From Firmicutes bacterium HGW-Firmicutes-21 (GTDB lineage: Bacteria; Bacillota; Clostridia; Oscillospirales; CAG-382), in NCBI GenBank assembly GCA_002841455.1, contig PGZT01000003.1:1-48847 (forward strand): a stretch of DNA of 48,847 bases. The letters run 5' to 3'. The notes under the pieces were generated by a model. That model ran no database searches. It had not been told where the DNA came from and saw only the letters and a program-made list of their open reading frames with translations. The position numbers were made by a program, and so were the translations under genes. Shown here one piece after another: positions 9,265 to 18,038 of this stretch. Position 1 is the first letter of the stretch. Each line of letters starts with the position of its first letter.

Positions 9265-12200
9265 CTATTGCTTATCACTCAGATTTTTTTCGAACGCCGC
9301 AAAGTCCTCTGCCGTTGGTAAACCGAACTCTCTGCGTTTTCGTGTTAGCTCGTTGTTTATATCAATTATATATGACAGCAGTTTTTCAACCGGTTCATCA
9401 CCGTCGTTGTATACTCCAAGGAACGCGAAGTTTGCATAACGACCGATAATATAGCTTCCCGGGAATTCGGGGACGCATTGTACCGCGTTGAACTGCGCTC
9501 TGAGGTTATCGTATTCATCTTTAGACCAAGCCATGTTCTCGAGAGCCTCAAGATTTGCCGTATTCTGCTTTGCGGACGGACCGAGCAACGCAACCATTTC
9601 GTTTCCGTATGCGCTCTGAACCTGCGCACTGGTCCACCACTGCATATATGTCCATGCGGAGAAAGCGTTTTCATCGGTTACCGATCTCATCATTATCATT
9701 GTTGAAATCGAACCTAAGGTTGTGTTGTTAATGCTCCCGTCGGGTGACAGTGTTCCGGGTAACGGGGTAAACTCCCACAGACCCTTTATTTCCGGTGCAA
9801 AAACGATGAGCTGGTTATATGATGTATAATCCATAATTGCGAGCGGCATCGTTCCCTGACGGAAACGGTTCGGGAAGCTGTAAACAACAGGGAAATCATA
9901 CATTGTAAACAACTGACAGACCTCTTTAAAGGATGCGAGTGAAATATCGGAATCAAGGTTTATTTTCATTCCGTCGGTTTTGGGTTTTAAATTACCCTCA
10001 ATGTCCGTATAGGTATAACCCAAATCCTTAAGACTCTCGTCCGTATAACCGTTTTTATAGTATAGATCCATATAACGGTCGTAATCGCCCATACCAAACA
10101 GCGTATCGTTTTGCTGGTACATAAGAATCATAGAGCCGGCAGTACCTGCAGGGAACCCTATATCAAGCATATTCGCTTGGAGTGTATATATAATATCGTA
10201 GAAATCGTCCCATGTGTTAGGAACATCGATACCGAGCTCGACAAATATATCCTTGCGATAGAACATCATAGAGAAGCTCATATTCTCGGGTAACGCATAT
10301 GTCTCGCCGTAAAGGGTTATCGGTGTCATAGTAGCGGGTGCAAAACGTTGTTTTGCGACATCAAAGCTGTCTACATCATCTATAAACGAGCTGTAAATCG
10401 GGTGATCCGCCCATTGCGATAAATCATTAAAATTATAACCTATGTTTGTGTTACCGGTTGTTGTATTCAGCGATTTAACCGCCGATCTAATAGCGTAGTT
10501 AACCGGATCACCGGGTCCGTTACCCATGGAAACATCGGGTCCTGTTCCGGCAAGCGTTGCGGGGAGGAGTGTTCCGCCCACAACCAATTTAACGGTAACG
10601 GGAATATTGTATTTTGCCGAGAAATTGTCGTCCACCAAAGCTCTTATTATCTGAGCCTGTTCTCTTGAGGTTGCTGTCCAGACCTCTATTGCAACCGCTT
10701 CCACATCCGCAGATGTAATTCCCTCGGCAAGGGTGCCGATTGAGTTATAATCCGCAAAGAAGGACATAAAGAACTTTTGAATCTCTCCCCAAAGCGATTT
10801 GAAGAATCCGGGCTCCGCAACGGGTGGGTCGGCATTAACCGACTGTATACATATATAATCCAAATAGAGCGGTTGATTTTGTGTTGAGGTCAACCAGGTA
10901 CCCAAAGCACCCAGGTAATCCTTAAGCGTAGACATACTTCCCGCTATTGTTACGGGGTATGTTCCCATTCGCTCAAGATAAACGGCTATTTTATTAAGGG
11001 TGGCGGTATGTTCGCCTTTATCTCCGGTTATCTGTCTGAGCTTGTCGGAGACCTCGTTAAGAATTTCCGCCTGCGCTTTCAGACCCTTTACAACATCGGG
11101 GATAAGCCTCTCGAATCTGTAATCACGGTATTCGTCCGGCTTGGGACCTGTGATCATTAATATTTTACGGTAATGAGCATTTATCTGCGTCAGGCTGTTT
11201 TCAACTATGCTTAAAATCTCTGCCATATCGCCCAAAACAACCTCGAGGCGAATAGTTCTCTTACCCTTCTCAAGATAAAATTTAAATTCACGGCTACCGT
11301 CTCCGAGCGGCTTGGTCTGCCAATTATCGGAGAAGCTGAAACGCAAATAGGAAGCCTCCTCAAAAGGAACGCTGCCGTCTATATATATTCTTCTCGAAAC
11401 ATACGATCCGTCATATATGTTCTGCTTAGAACGGGGAATTATGTTATAGAATCCGTCCTCCGGAACATCAATTACCCATTCAATCCACTGACCTACATAC
11501 TGCCACTTATCGCCGCCGATTTGGTTAAGTCTGATAAGTGCGGCGTCCTGCGGTATGGTAATGGTTGAGGATCTGTCGTTAAGCTGATATATTGTTCTCT
11601 CGGAAACAATTGTAGGATACTCTGCCTGTATCATAACAACCTTGTCACCGTCATAGTCCGAAGCATTTGCATTCTGCTCCAAATATTCGTCATAGGTGGG
11701 AATAGCCTCTGACTTCATAAGAACTATCTTTTTTACAGCCATCGGCTCTTTTATTGTTTGCAGCGTTAATAGATTTGCACCCTTTTTAAAATAGAATTTA
11801 AGCGGGTTGTTATAATAACCTGTGGAATCATATAAAAAGCTGTCTGTCCAGGTAGAGAGTAAGGCTTTGTCCGGTCTTATTTCGTTGCCGTTGGAATCCT
11901 TTAAGAAAAGACGCTCGCTACCGTCGATATTATTCTCGTATTTAAGTATTAAATCTATAAATTCCTGAGTGTTTGACTTATAGAAGGTTTTTTTGCCGTT
12001 TTCATCGAGTATCGGCTTACCGTTCTTGTCAACGTGTGTGTATTCATCCGCCCATTCCTTTGTAAGAACGATCGACCGTGCCTCTTTAAACGGAACTTTG
12101 TTGTCGATAAGCACCATACGCTCAATGGAGGTGGACTTACCTTCGCTCACTATGTTCCCTTCGTCGTCGGCAACTTCAATATTACCGGAATAGTACTCGA

Positions 12201-12603
12201 TAAAGATGCTGTAAAGAGCATCTTCCTCGATATCCACATTCCAGCTGATTTTTCCGTCGTCACCTATAAGCAGCACTATACCGTCCGCACCGCCGTACCC
12301 GTTTATTGCGTTAACGGTAGCGGTAGTTTCATCGCTTATGTAGTCGGCAAGCGCTAACTGTATCTCGGTTTCGCCATCCTTGACATCGGCGTGCAGCTTT
12401 AAATAATCGCTGTAAACCACAGAGGTCAAAATGTTTTTAATCTCTGCCAAAGAGGTGCGAACCAAGGAATCGGAGCCGCCCACGCTCTCCACAAGAGCGG
12501 ATGCGGCATATCCACCCGCATCATATAAGGCACCGGTAGCAAGCAATGTAAATGCCAGCATACCGACCAACAATCTTGTTGATATTTTTTTGACTTTGGT
12601 CAT
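9265..12603 (-). CDS. Giant extracellular solute-binding protein with carbohydrate-binding-like modules
   Basis: This 1112-residue exported protein is about two and a half times the size of ordinary sugar-binding proteins. A signal peptide covers about 1-35. Two beta-sandwich-like regions follow (about 50-300 and 320-470), with similar features such as WNVDIEEDALYSI and WVIDVPEDGFYNI that resemble carbohydrate-binding modules. A helical linker comes next (about 475-610). The C-terminal third (about 630-1090) reads as a family 1 solute-binding domain (GTGPDVSMGNGPGD, NTWDDFYDIIYTL, AFSAWTYMQWW). There is no lipobox cysteine, which is unusual for a monoderm binding protein, so retention may depend on an uncleaved anchor or on glycan binding. 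It is the first gene of the operon, with GGGAGG upstream of ATG. Confidence 0.9.
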   Translation of the reverse strand: MTKVKKISTRLLVGMLAFTLLATGALYDAGGYAASALVESVGGSDSLVRTSLAEIKNILTSVVYSDYLKLHADVKDGETEIQLALADYISDETTATVNAINGYGGADGIVLLIGDDGKISWNVDIEEDALYSIFIEYYSGNIEVADDEGNIVSEGKSTSIERMVLIDNKVPFKEARSIVLTKEWADEYTHVDKNGKPILDENGKKTFYKSNTQEFIDLILKYENNIDGSERLFLKDSNGNEIRPDKALLSTWTDSFLYDSTGYYNNPLKFYFKKGANLLTLQTIKEPMAVKKIVLMKSEAIPTYDEYLEQNANASDYDGDKVVMIQAEYPTIVSERTIYQLNDRSSTITIPQDAALIRLNQIGGDKWQYVGQWIEWVIDVPEDGFYNIIPRSKQNIYDGSYVSRRIYIDGSVPFEEASYLRFSFSDNWQTKPLGDGSREFKFYLEKGKRTIRLEVVLGDMAEILSIVENSLTQINAHYRKILMITGPKPDEYRDYRFERLIPDVVKGLKAQAEILNEVSDKLRQITGDKGEHTATLNKIAVYLERMGTYPVTIAGSMSTLKDYLGALGTWLTSTQNQPLYLDYICIQSVNADPPVAEPGFFKSLWGEIQKFFMSFFADYNSIGTLAEGITSADVEAVAIEVWTATSREQAQIIRALVDDNFSAKYNIPVTVKLVVGGTLLPATLAGTGPDVSMGNGPGDPVNYAIRSAVKSLNTTTGNTNIGYNFNDLSQWADHPIYSSFIDDVDSFDVAKQRFAPATMTPITLYGETYALPENMSFSMMFYRKDIFVELGIDVPNTWDDFYDIIYTLQANMLDIGFPAGTAGSMILMYQQNDTLFGMGDYDRYMDLYYKNGYTDESLKDLGYTYTDIEGNLKPKTDGMKINLDSDISLASFKEVCQLFTMYDFPVVYSFPNRFRQGTMPLAIMDYTSYNQLIVFAPEIKGLWEFTPLPGTLSPDGSINNTTLGSISTMIMMRSVTDENAFSAWTYMQWWTSAQVQSAYGNEMVALLGPSAKQNTANLEALENMAWSKDEYDNLRAQFNAVQCVPEFPGSYIIGRYANFAFLGVYNDGDEPVEKLLSYIIDINNELTRKRREFGLPTAEDFAAFEKNLSDKQ

Positions 12604-12610
12604 TCGTTTT

Positions 12611-12617
12611 TCCTCCC
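12611..12617 (-). promoter_or_regulatory. Ribosome binding site of the solute-binding protein gene
   Basis: GGGAGGA on the minus strand lies seven bases before ATG 12603. It fixes the start of the first operon gene. Confidence 0.85.
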
Positions 12618-12691
12618 ACGAAAAAAATGCGAAAACATACGCACAATACTTAAATTAAGCAGACAGTATTATGCAATTATTTATATGATTT

Positions 12692-12720
12692 ATACTAACA
12701 TGATAGCTTAAATTTGTCAA
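12692..12720 (-). promoter_or_regulatory. Promoter of the seven-gene ABC operon
   Basis: On the minus strand a consensus TTGACA (12720-12715) and TAGTAT (12697-12692) are separated by 17 bp. The transcript would have a leader of roughly 80 bases. I see no convincing catabolite-responsive element overlapping it. No other promoter of this quality is evident within the tightly spaced operon. Confidence 0.75.
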
Positions 12721-13206
12721 GAGTGCATATATAAGCTTGTACTTTTTTAGTGATTTTTCACCTAAAAAGCGGTAAAATCGCATAGCTTAACGAATTATTA
12801 ATAATGCACACTGTCATTTATTATGGTACATTTGCCATATTGATTTTTTTAAGGAAACTTTAAGCCTTTAATTATTGCACATACTTATAATGAGTAAAAC
12901 AAGCAAAAAAGCCTTATATAAGGCTATTTCTATAAATTTTGATATGGCCAAAATACCAAAAAGTGATATTTTTGTTATTATTTTTTATTGAACATAAATT
13001 TATATATATTTTCTTGCTTCAGTCATATGCTGTTATTTGGGAACATTTTGTTAAAATAAATGCGAGCGGTTTGTGCATTTTCCACATATTTAACGGCGCT
13101 GTTTTTACGCAATGTGTTATTCTACAAAACATTTGTTCCGTCGGTATGTTTATCGTTATCGACTAAAATTGTACTGTTTCGACATATTTTTTGGAAAATC
13201 AAGGGC
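12721..13206. other. AT-rich gene-free stretch
   Basis: Together with the promoter and leader, about 600 bp between the ABC operon and the VanY-like gene hold no convincing gene. Two short plus-strand frames (75 and 101 codons) lack ribosome binding sites and look random. The only structure I can support is a palindrome that may terminate minus-strand transcription. The A+T richness and length would allow a small RNA, but none is recognised. Confidence 0.6.
12905..12925 (-). terminator. Possible terminator downstream of the VanY-like gene
   Basis: The palindrome AGCCTTATATAAGGCT (12910-12925) is followed on the minus strand by a run of six U. It lies about 280 bp after the end of the VanY-like gene, so it would end a long 3' untranslated region or an unrecognised small transcript. 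Confidence 0.5.
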
Positions 13207-14184
13207 TTAATTACCGACCGAAACGGTAATAATAAAACCGTCTCTGTTATTGCCCGAAACAGTGTATTGAAGTTCACTCGGAACGCTTATCATAGTAGAC
13301 ACACCGCTCCCTGCCGCAGCGTAATAAATCAGGTATGTATTCCCGCTGTCCTGATCGGTATATGAAAGCGGATTGCGATAATCGTAGCTCTTTATTAGTT
13401 CATTATACTCATCCAGGCATAGATTGTTCGCTTTCATAAATTTCGCGTGAGGAATTCCCACATACCTATAAATCGCCGACGAGGAGGCAGCTCCTGTATA
13501 CTCTGTTTTATCGGACGGATATCTTAAAACATAACCGTAGTTCTGACAATGGTCGGCTATCCATAAATAAACACCCTCTCCCATTTTTCCGTTCTCGGAC
13601 GGGAACACGGTGAGCCGTACCGCTCTGCCCGACGCAAGGTCGGCGTTAGTAGCAAGCGTTTTTTTGCTTAAAAGACTCTCCAGTTCGGTATACGAGTCGT
13701 TAACCATAATATCGGTTACACCGGTAGAGTCATGGAAAGCCTGTAGCATCCGGTTAAGGGCGGCAAGCGCTTCCTTCTCCAGCGTCAGCTTTGAGCCGCT
13801 GAGCTTATATATTCCCTTCAGCCTGTTGTCATAAATATTAACCAGCTCTAATTTGCTTTTATCAGGTGCGATTGCAGCTTCCGTATTTTTGACAATAATC
13901 AAATCACCCTCGGATAAGGAGGAGCTCTGTATTGCTATTTCTTTATACCCCTTGATAATAACAGTTTCAGCTTCGCTCGCTTCAACCGATTCATCGCTAA
14001 TATCTTCGCTTGATACAGCGTACGGAATACTGACCGACGATATAATGATACCGCTTTCCTCATCGGCAAATATATTGCCGAACATCAACACCGCCGCAGT
14101 TATAATAACTATAACAATGCAAATCGCAGCGGTTATAAGATACATATACAGATATTTATCCTTTTCCATACTCTTTTTAGCCAC
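13207..14184 (-). CDS. Membrane-anchored VanY-like (M15B) protein, probably catalytically dead
   Basis: This is a 325-residue protein with one membrane anchor at about 13-37 and an extracytoplasmic C-terminal half. The final 150 residues keep the scaffold of VanY-type D,D-carboxypeptidases: NYGYVLRYPSDK at about 213-224, the following TG, RYVG after the second motif, and LCLDEYNEL. The first metal motif, normally SxHxxGxAxD, aligns to ADLASGRAVR, losing His and Asp. The second, normally ExWH before xRYVG, aligns to SSAI, losing Glu and His. A peptidoglycan-binding or regulatory pseudoenzyme is therefore likelier than a peptidase (inference). The start is GTG with AAGGAG upstream. It lies 70 bp after nifJ and may be co-transcribed with it. 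Confidence 0.75.
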   Translation of the reverse strand: MAKKSMEKDKYLYMYLITAAICIVIVIITAAVLMFGNIFADEESGIIISSVSIPYAVSSEDISDESVEASEAETVIIKGYKEIAIQSSSLSEGDLIIVKNTEAAIAPDKSKLELVNIYDNRLKGIYKLSGSKLTLEKEALAALNRMLQAFHDSTGVTDIMVNDSYTELESLLSKKTLATNADLASGRAVRLTVFPSENGKMGEGVYLWIADHCQNYGYVLRYPSDKTEYTGAASSSAIYRYVGIPHAKFMKANNLCLDEYNELIKSYDYRNPLSYTDQDSGNTYLIYYAAAGSGVSTMISVPSELQYTVSGNNRDGFIITVSVGN

Positions 14185-14217
14185 TTAACTCTCTCCTTCC
14201 TCCGGTTTTAATCAGGG

Positions 14218-14240
14218 CAGCGTACGCAATGCGTACGCTG
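14218..14240 (-). repeat. Perfect inverted repeat between nifJ and the VanY-like gene
   Basis: Two perfect 11-bp arms (14218-14228 and 14230-14240) flank a single central base. Three further G-C pairs are possible outside after two unpaired bases. In RNA this forms a strong hairpin 15 bases past the nifJ stop codon. There is no U-tract on the minus strand, so it is more likely an mRNA-stabilising or partial-termination element than a full terminator. Confidence 0.6.
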
Positions 14241-14254
14241 TCCCCGAACCGATT

Positions 14255-17200
14255 TTATTCCTCTGATTTTTTCTTCAGCATCGCATATTTCTCTTTTGCG
14301 TATTTATCCGCAATATTAAACAGCTGAGTAGCTCTCTCCGGGAAGGAAATTCCAAGCGAGCTGTATCTGGTCTCCGACTTGATGAAGTCCATATAGGACG
14401 CTGTCGGTTCCTTACTGTCGAGAACAAAGGGATTCTTTCCCTCTTCCGCGAGCATCGGATTGTAACGGAAGTTATGCCAGTATCCTGCGGCTACGGCAGC
14501 CTTTGTCTCCAGCATGCTTGTACCGAGTCCCTTTTTAATGCCGTGGTTGATACAAGGCGCATATGCGATAACCACGGACGGTCCGTTATATCTTTCCGCT
14601 TCGATAAGCGATTTGATCGACTGATTATAATCGGCACCCATCGCTATCTGCGCAACATAAACATATCCGTAAGACATTGCAATGGCAGCCAAATCCTTTT
14701 TCTTCTGTACCTTGCCGGATGCCGCAAACTGCGCTACCGAGCCTGTCGGAGTTGCCTTTGACGCCTGACCGCCTGTATTGGAATAAACCTCCGTATCGAA
14801 CACGAAGATATTAACATCCTCGCCCGTTGCGATAGTATGGTCGAGTCCTCCGAAGCCGATATCATAAGCCCAGCCGTCTCCGCCGAATATCCATACGGAT
14901 TTCTTTATAAATAAATCCTTCATCGCAAGTGCTTTTTTATAAAGCGAATCAAACTCGCATCCGCAGCTTCCGCATTCCTTAACCGCCTGTTCAATGGCAG
15001 CGATGAGCTTCTCGGAGGCAGCCTTTGACGCATCTCCGTCGTCCTTGACAGCAAGCCACTCTTTAGCGGGAGCGTTAATTACATCGTAGCCGCTTGAGGC
15101 AAACTTCTCGATTATCTCGGTGAGCTTTTCTCTTCTGTGTCTGATAGCGGTCGCCATTCCCAGTCCGTACTCGGCATTGTCCTCAAACAGCGAGTTCGCC
15201 CATGCCGGACCGTATCCGAGCCTGTTAACCGTATACGGTGTGGAAGGAGCCGAACCGCCCCAAATCGAGGAGCATCCCGTTGCATTCGCAATAAACATTC
15301 TGTCGCCGAAGAGCTGGGTAATAAGCTTTGCGTAAGGTGTCTCTCCGCAGCCCGCACATGCGCCCGAGAACTCGAGCAACGGTTGCTTGAATTGGCTTCC
15401 CTTAACCGTTTCGGGCTTGAATTTTGCCAGTACCTCGGCATTATCCGCATATTTGTATGCGGTATCGAAGAACTTCTGCTTTGGTATCTGAGTATCTATA
15501 GGCTGCATAACAAGAGCCTTTTCGCCTTTTTTACCGGGGCATATCGACGCACACGAGCCGCAGCCCATACAGTCAAGCGCAGATACAACGATACCGAACT
15601 TATATCCGGGCATTCCGGTCATATCAAGGAGAGTCATGTCAGAATGCTCTTTTGCCTGTTCTTCGGTCAATGCAACCGGTCGTACCGTTGCGTGAGGACA
15701 TACATATGAGCAGAAATTACATTGTATACAATTCTCAGGAATCCACTGTGGAACATCAACCGCAACACCTCGCTTCTCATATGCGGAGCTGCCCTGTGGG
15801 AATGTTCCGTCCGCATCCTTTGAGAAGGTGGATACAGGCAGAGCGTCTCCCTTTTGTGCGTTGACGGGGATAAGAATATTCTCAACAAAATCAACTATCT
15901 CGGCTCTGCCCTCGATTTTGTTCTTAACGATATTATCCTTTATATCAGCCCATCCTGCGGGAATCTCGATTTTTACGGCTGCATTCGCACCTGCGTCTAT
16001 TGCAGCATAGTTCATATTTATAATAGCCTCGCCTTTTTTGAAAAAGCTCTTGTATGCTGCTTCCTTCATATACTTAATGGCATCGGCTTCGGGAATGATA
16101 CCCGCAAGCTTGAAGAATGCGCTCTGTAAAACGGTGTTTGTTCTTCCGCCCAGACCAAGCTCCTTGGCTATTGAGGTAGCGTCAACTATATAGAAATTGA
16201 TTTTCTTCCCAGCAAGGTCTCTTTTTACCTTTGCGGGCAATCTCTCGTCCAGCTCCTCGGTGGTCCACTGACAGTTGAGCAGGAATGTACCGCCCTCGAC
16301 CAAATCCTCGGTTATATCATATCTGTCTATATAAGAGGGGTTGTGGCAAGCGACAAAATTCGCATGAGATACATAATAGGTAGAGCGAATAGGCTTATCG
16401 CCGAAACGAAGGTGGCTTATGGTAATACCGCCGGACTTCTTGGAGTCATAAGCAAAATAAGCCTGTATAAGTTTATCGGTATGGTCGCCGATTATTTTAA
16501 TTGAGTTCTTGTTTGCGCCGACCGTACCGTCCGCACCCAATCCCCAGAATTTGCAAGAAACGGTTCCCTTTGGTGCCGTGTTCGGAGACGGCTCCAACGC
16601 AAGTGAAAGGTTGGTAACGTCATCCACAATACCTATTGTAAAGCCGTTGAGCGGTTTTACGGCATCAAGATTCTTAAAGGTAGCTATAATAGAAGCGGGT
16701 GTTGTATCCTTGGAACCGAGTCCGTATCTGCCGCCGACTATAAGACATTTGTCAAACTCGCTGCCGTGCAGAGCGTTTACAACATCCATATACAGGGGCT
16801 CGCCGATAGCTCCGGGTTCCTTCGTTCTGTCAAGAACGGCTATCCTCTTAACCGTTTTGGGTATTTCCTTTATAAAGCGATCTATCGCAAACGGACGGTA
16901 GAGCCTTACCTTAAGCAGGCCTAACTTCTCGCCCTTTGAGTTGAGATAATCGATTGTCTCCTCGATTGTATCGCATACCGAGCCCATTGCAATAATAATT
17001 TTGTCCGCATCGGGTGCGCCGTAATAATTAAACAGCTTGTAATCGCTGCCGATTTTAGCGTTTATTTTTGCCATATATTCCTCGACCAAAGCGGGAACGG
17101 CGTTGTAATATGCGTTTGATGCTTCCCTCGCCTGGAAGAAAATATCCGGGTTCTGTGCGGTTCCTCGTAAAACGGGGTGCTCCGGGTTTAAAGAACGGTT

Positions 17201-17812
17201 TCTGAATGCGTCAACCGCATCCATGTCAAGCATCTCCTCAAGGTCGGCATAATCCCACGCTTCAACCTTTTGAACCTCGTGTGATGTCCTGAAGCCGTCA
17301 AAGAAATGAAGGAAAGGAACTCTTCCCTTTATGGAAGTAAGGTGAGCCACCGCTCCGAGATCCATAACCTCCTGAACATTACCGGCGCAGAGAAGGGCAA
17401 AGCCTGTCTGTCTGCACGCCATAACATCGGAATGGTCTCCGAAAATGCTCAAAGCATGAGAGGCAAGCGCTCTTGCCGAAACATGAATAACACCGGGGAG
17501 AAGCTCACCGGCTATTTTGTACATATTGGGTATCATCAGGAGCAAGCCCTGAGAAGCAGTATATGTGGTGGTCAAAGCACCTGCCGCAAGTGAACCGTGT
17601 ACCGTACCGGCAGCTCCGGCTTCGGATTGCATTTCGACAACCCTAACCTCCTGACCGAAAATGTTTTTTCTGCCGTCAGCAGACCATTTGTCCGTAACCT
17701 CAGCCATATTGGATGATGGTGTAATCGGATAAATGCCGGCAACCTCGGTAAACGCATACGATACATGCGCCGCCGCCGTATTGCCGTCCATAGATATCTT
17801 TTTTCTTGGCAT
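14255..17812 (-). CDS. nifJ: Pyruvate:ferredoxin (flavodoxin) oxidoreductase
   Basis: This cytoplasmic single-chain enzyme converts pyruvate and CoA to acetyl-CoA and CO2 and reduces ferredoxin. Its 1185 residues are the full length for the homodimeric type. Domains run in the usual order: a pyruvate-binding N-terminal domain (TPSSNMAEVTDKW near 30-45, GDHSDVMACRQTGFA near 120), the gamma-type domain (about 415-630), two 4Fe-4S motifs (CIQCNFCSYVCPH near 695, CMGCGSCASICPG near 747), and a C-terminal TPP domain (CAGCGETPYAKL near 816, FGGDGWAYDIGFGG near 960). Its ribosome binding site AGGAGGT and its own promoter fit high expression. Together with PpdK, encoded to the right, it points to anaerobic central metabolism around pyruvate. 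Confidence 0.97.
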   Translation of the reverse strand: MPRKKISMDGNTAAAHVSYAFTEVAGIYPITPSSNMAEVTDKWSADGRKNIFGQEVRVVEMQSEAGAAGTVHGSLAAGALTTTYTASQGLLLMIPNMYKIAGELLPGVIHVSARALASHALSIFGDHSDVMACRQTGFALLCAGNVQEVMDLGAVAHLTSIKGRVPFLHFFDGFRTSHEVQKVEAWDYADLEEMLDMDAVDAFRNRSLNPEHPVLRGTAQNPDIFFQAREASNAYYNAVPALVEEYMAKINAKIGSDYKLFNYYGAPDADKIIIAMGSVCDTIEETIDYLNSKGEKLGLLKVRLYRPFAIDRFIKEIPKTVKRIAVLDRTKEPGAIGEPLYMDVVNALHGSEFDKCLIVGGRYGLGSKDTTPASIIATFKNLDAVKPLNGFTIGIVDDVTNLSLALEPSPNTAPKGTVSCKFWGLGADGTVGANKNSIKIIGDHTDKLIQAYFAYDSKKSGGITISHLRFGDKPIRSTYYVSHANFVACHNPSYIDRYDITEDLVEGGTFLLNCQWTTEELDERLPAKVKRDLAGKKINFYIVDATSIAKELGLGGRTNTVLQSAFFKLAGIIPEADAIKYMKEAAYKSFFKKGEAIINMNYAAIDAGANAAVKIEIPAGWADIKDNIVKNKIEGRAEIVDFVENILIPVNAQKGDALPVSTFSKDADGTFPQGSSAYEKRGVAVDVPQWIPENCIQCNFCSYVCPHATVRPVALTEEQAKEHSDMTLLDMTGMPGYKFGIVVSALDCMGCGSCASICPGKKGEKALVMQPIDTQIPKQKFFDTAYKYADNAEVLAKFKPETVKGSQFKQPLLEFSGACAGCGETPYAKLITQLFGDRMFIANATGCSSIWGGSAPSTPYTVNRLGYGPAWANSLFEDNAEYGLGMATAIRHRREKLTEIIEKFASSGYDVINAPAKEWLAVKDDGDASKAASEKLIAAIEQAVKECGSCGCEFDSLYKKALAMKDLFIKKSVWIFGGDGWAYDIGFGGLDHTIATGEDVNIFVFDTEVYSNTGGQASKATPTGSVAQFAASGKVQKKKDLAAIAMSYGYVYVAQIAMGADYNQSIKSLIEAERYNGPSVVIAYAPCINHGIKKGLGTSMLETKAAVAAGYWHNFRYNPMLAEEGKNPFVLDSKEPTASYMDFIKSETRYSSLGISFPERATQLFNIADKYAKEKYAMLKKKSEE

Positions 17813-17841
17813 AATTCTACCTCCTGTTTTTCATCCTTATA

Positions 17842-17870
17842 ATCATATCACTTTTTCTCGGTAGTGTAAA
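17842..17870 (-). promoter_or_regulatory. nifJ promoter
   Basis: On the minus strand TTTACA (17870-17865) and TATGAT (17847-17842) are separated by 17 bp. The -10 box ends about 30 bp before the nifJ start, and AGGAGGT precedes the ATG. Confidence 0.75.
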
Positions 17871-17971
17871 TACATATTTTTAATTTTTTTTATCATTTTT
17901 GGCATTAAGAGGCGAAAAAAATGATTTTTCGCAAAAACTGGTGTATTTTGTAAATTGTTTGTCTTTTAATA

Positions 17972-18000
17972 TTGAAAAAGCTCATAATTTGTGTTATCCT
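17972..18000 (+). promoter_or_regulatory. Promoter of the YifB/ComM-type gene
   Basis: TTGAAA (17972-17977) and TATCCT (17995-18000) are separated by 17 bp. The transcript would begin around 18007, leaving a very short leader before ATG 18021 and about 30 bases before ATG 18039. Confidence 0.65.
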
Positions 18001-18038
18001 ACATATATATAAAATAACAAATGAATTATGGTGTAAAT

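Noticed and set aside
12620-12640. Catabolite-responsive element in the ABC operon leader
   Set aside because: TGCG-N8-CGCA symmetry is present, but it does not fit the TGNAANCGNTNNCA pattern and lies downstream of the promoter.
12939-13365. Two short plus-strand frames in the AT-rich gap
   Set aside because: No ribosome binding site, no recognisable domain, and one runs into the VanY-like gene antisense.
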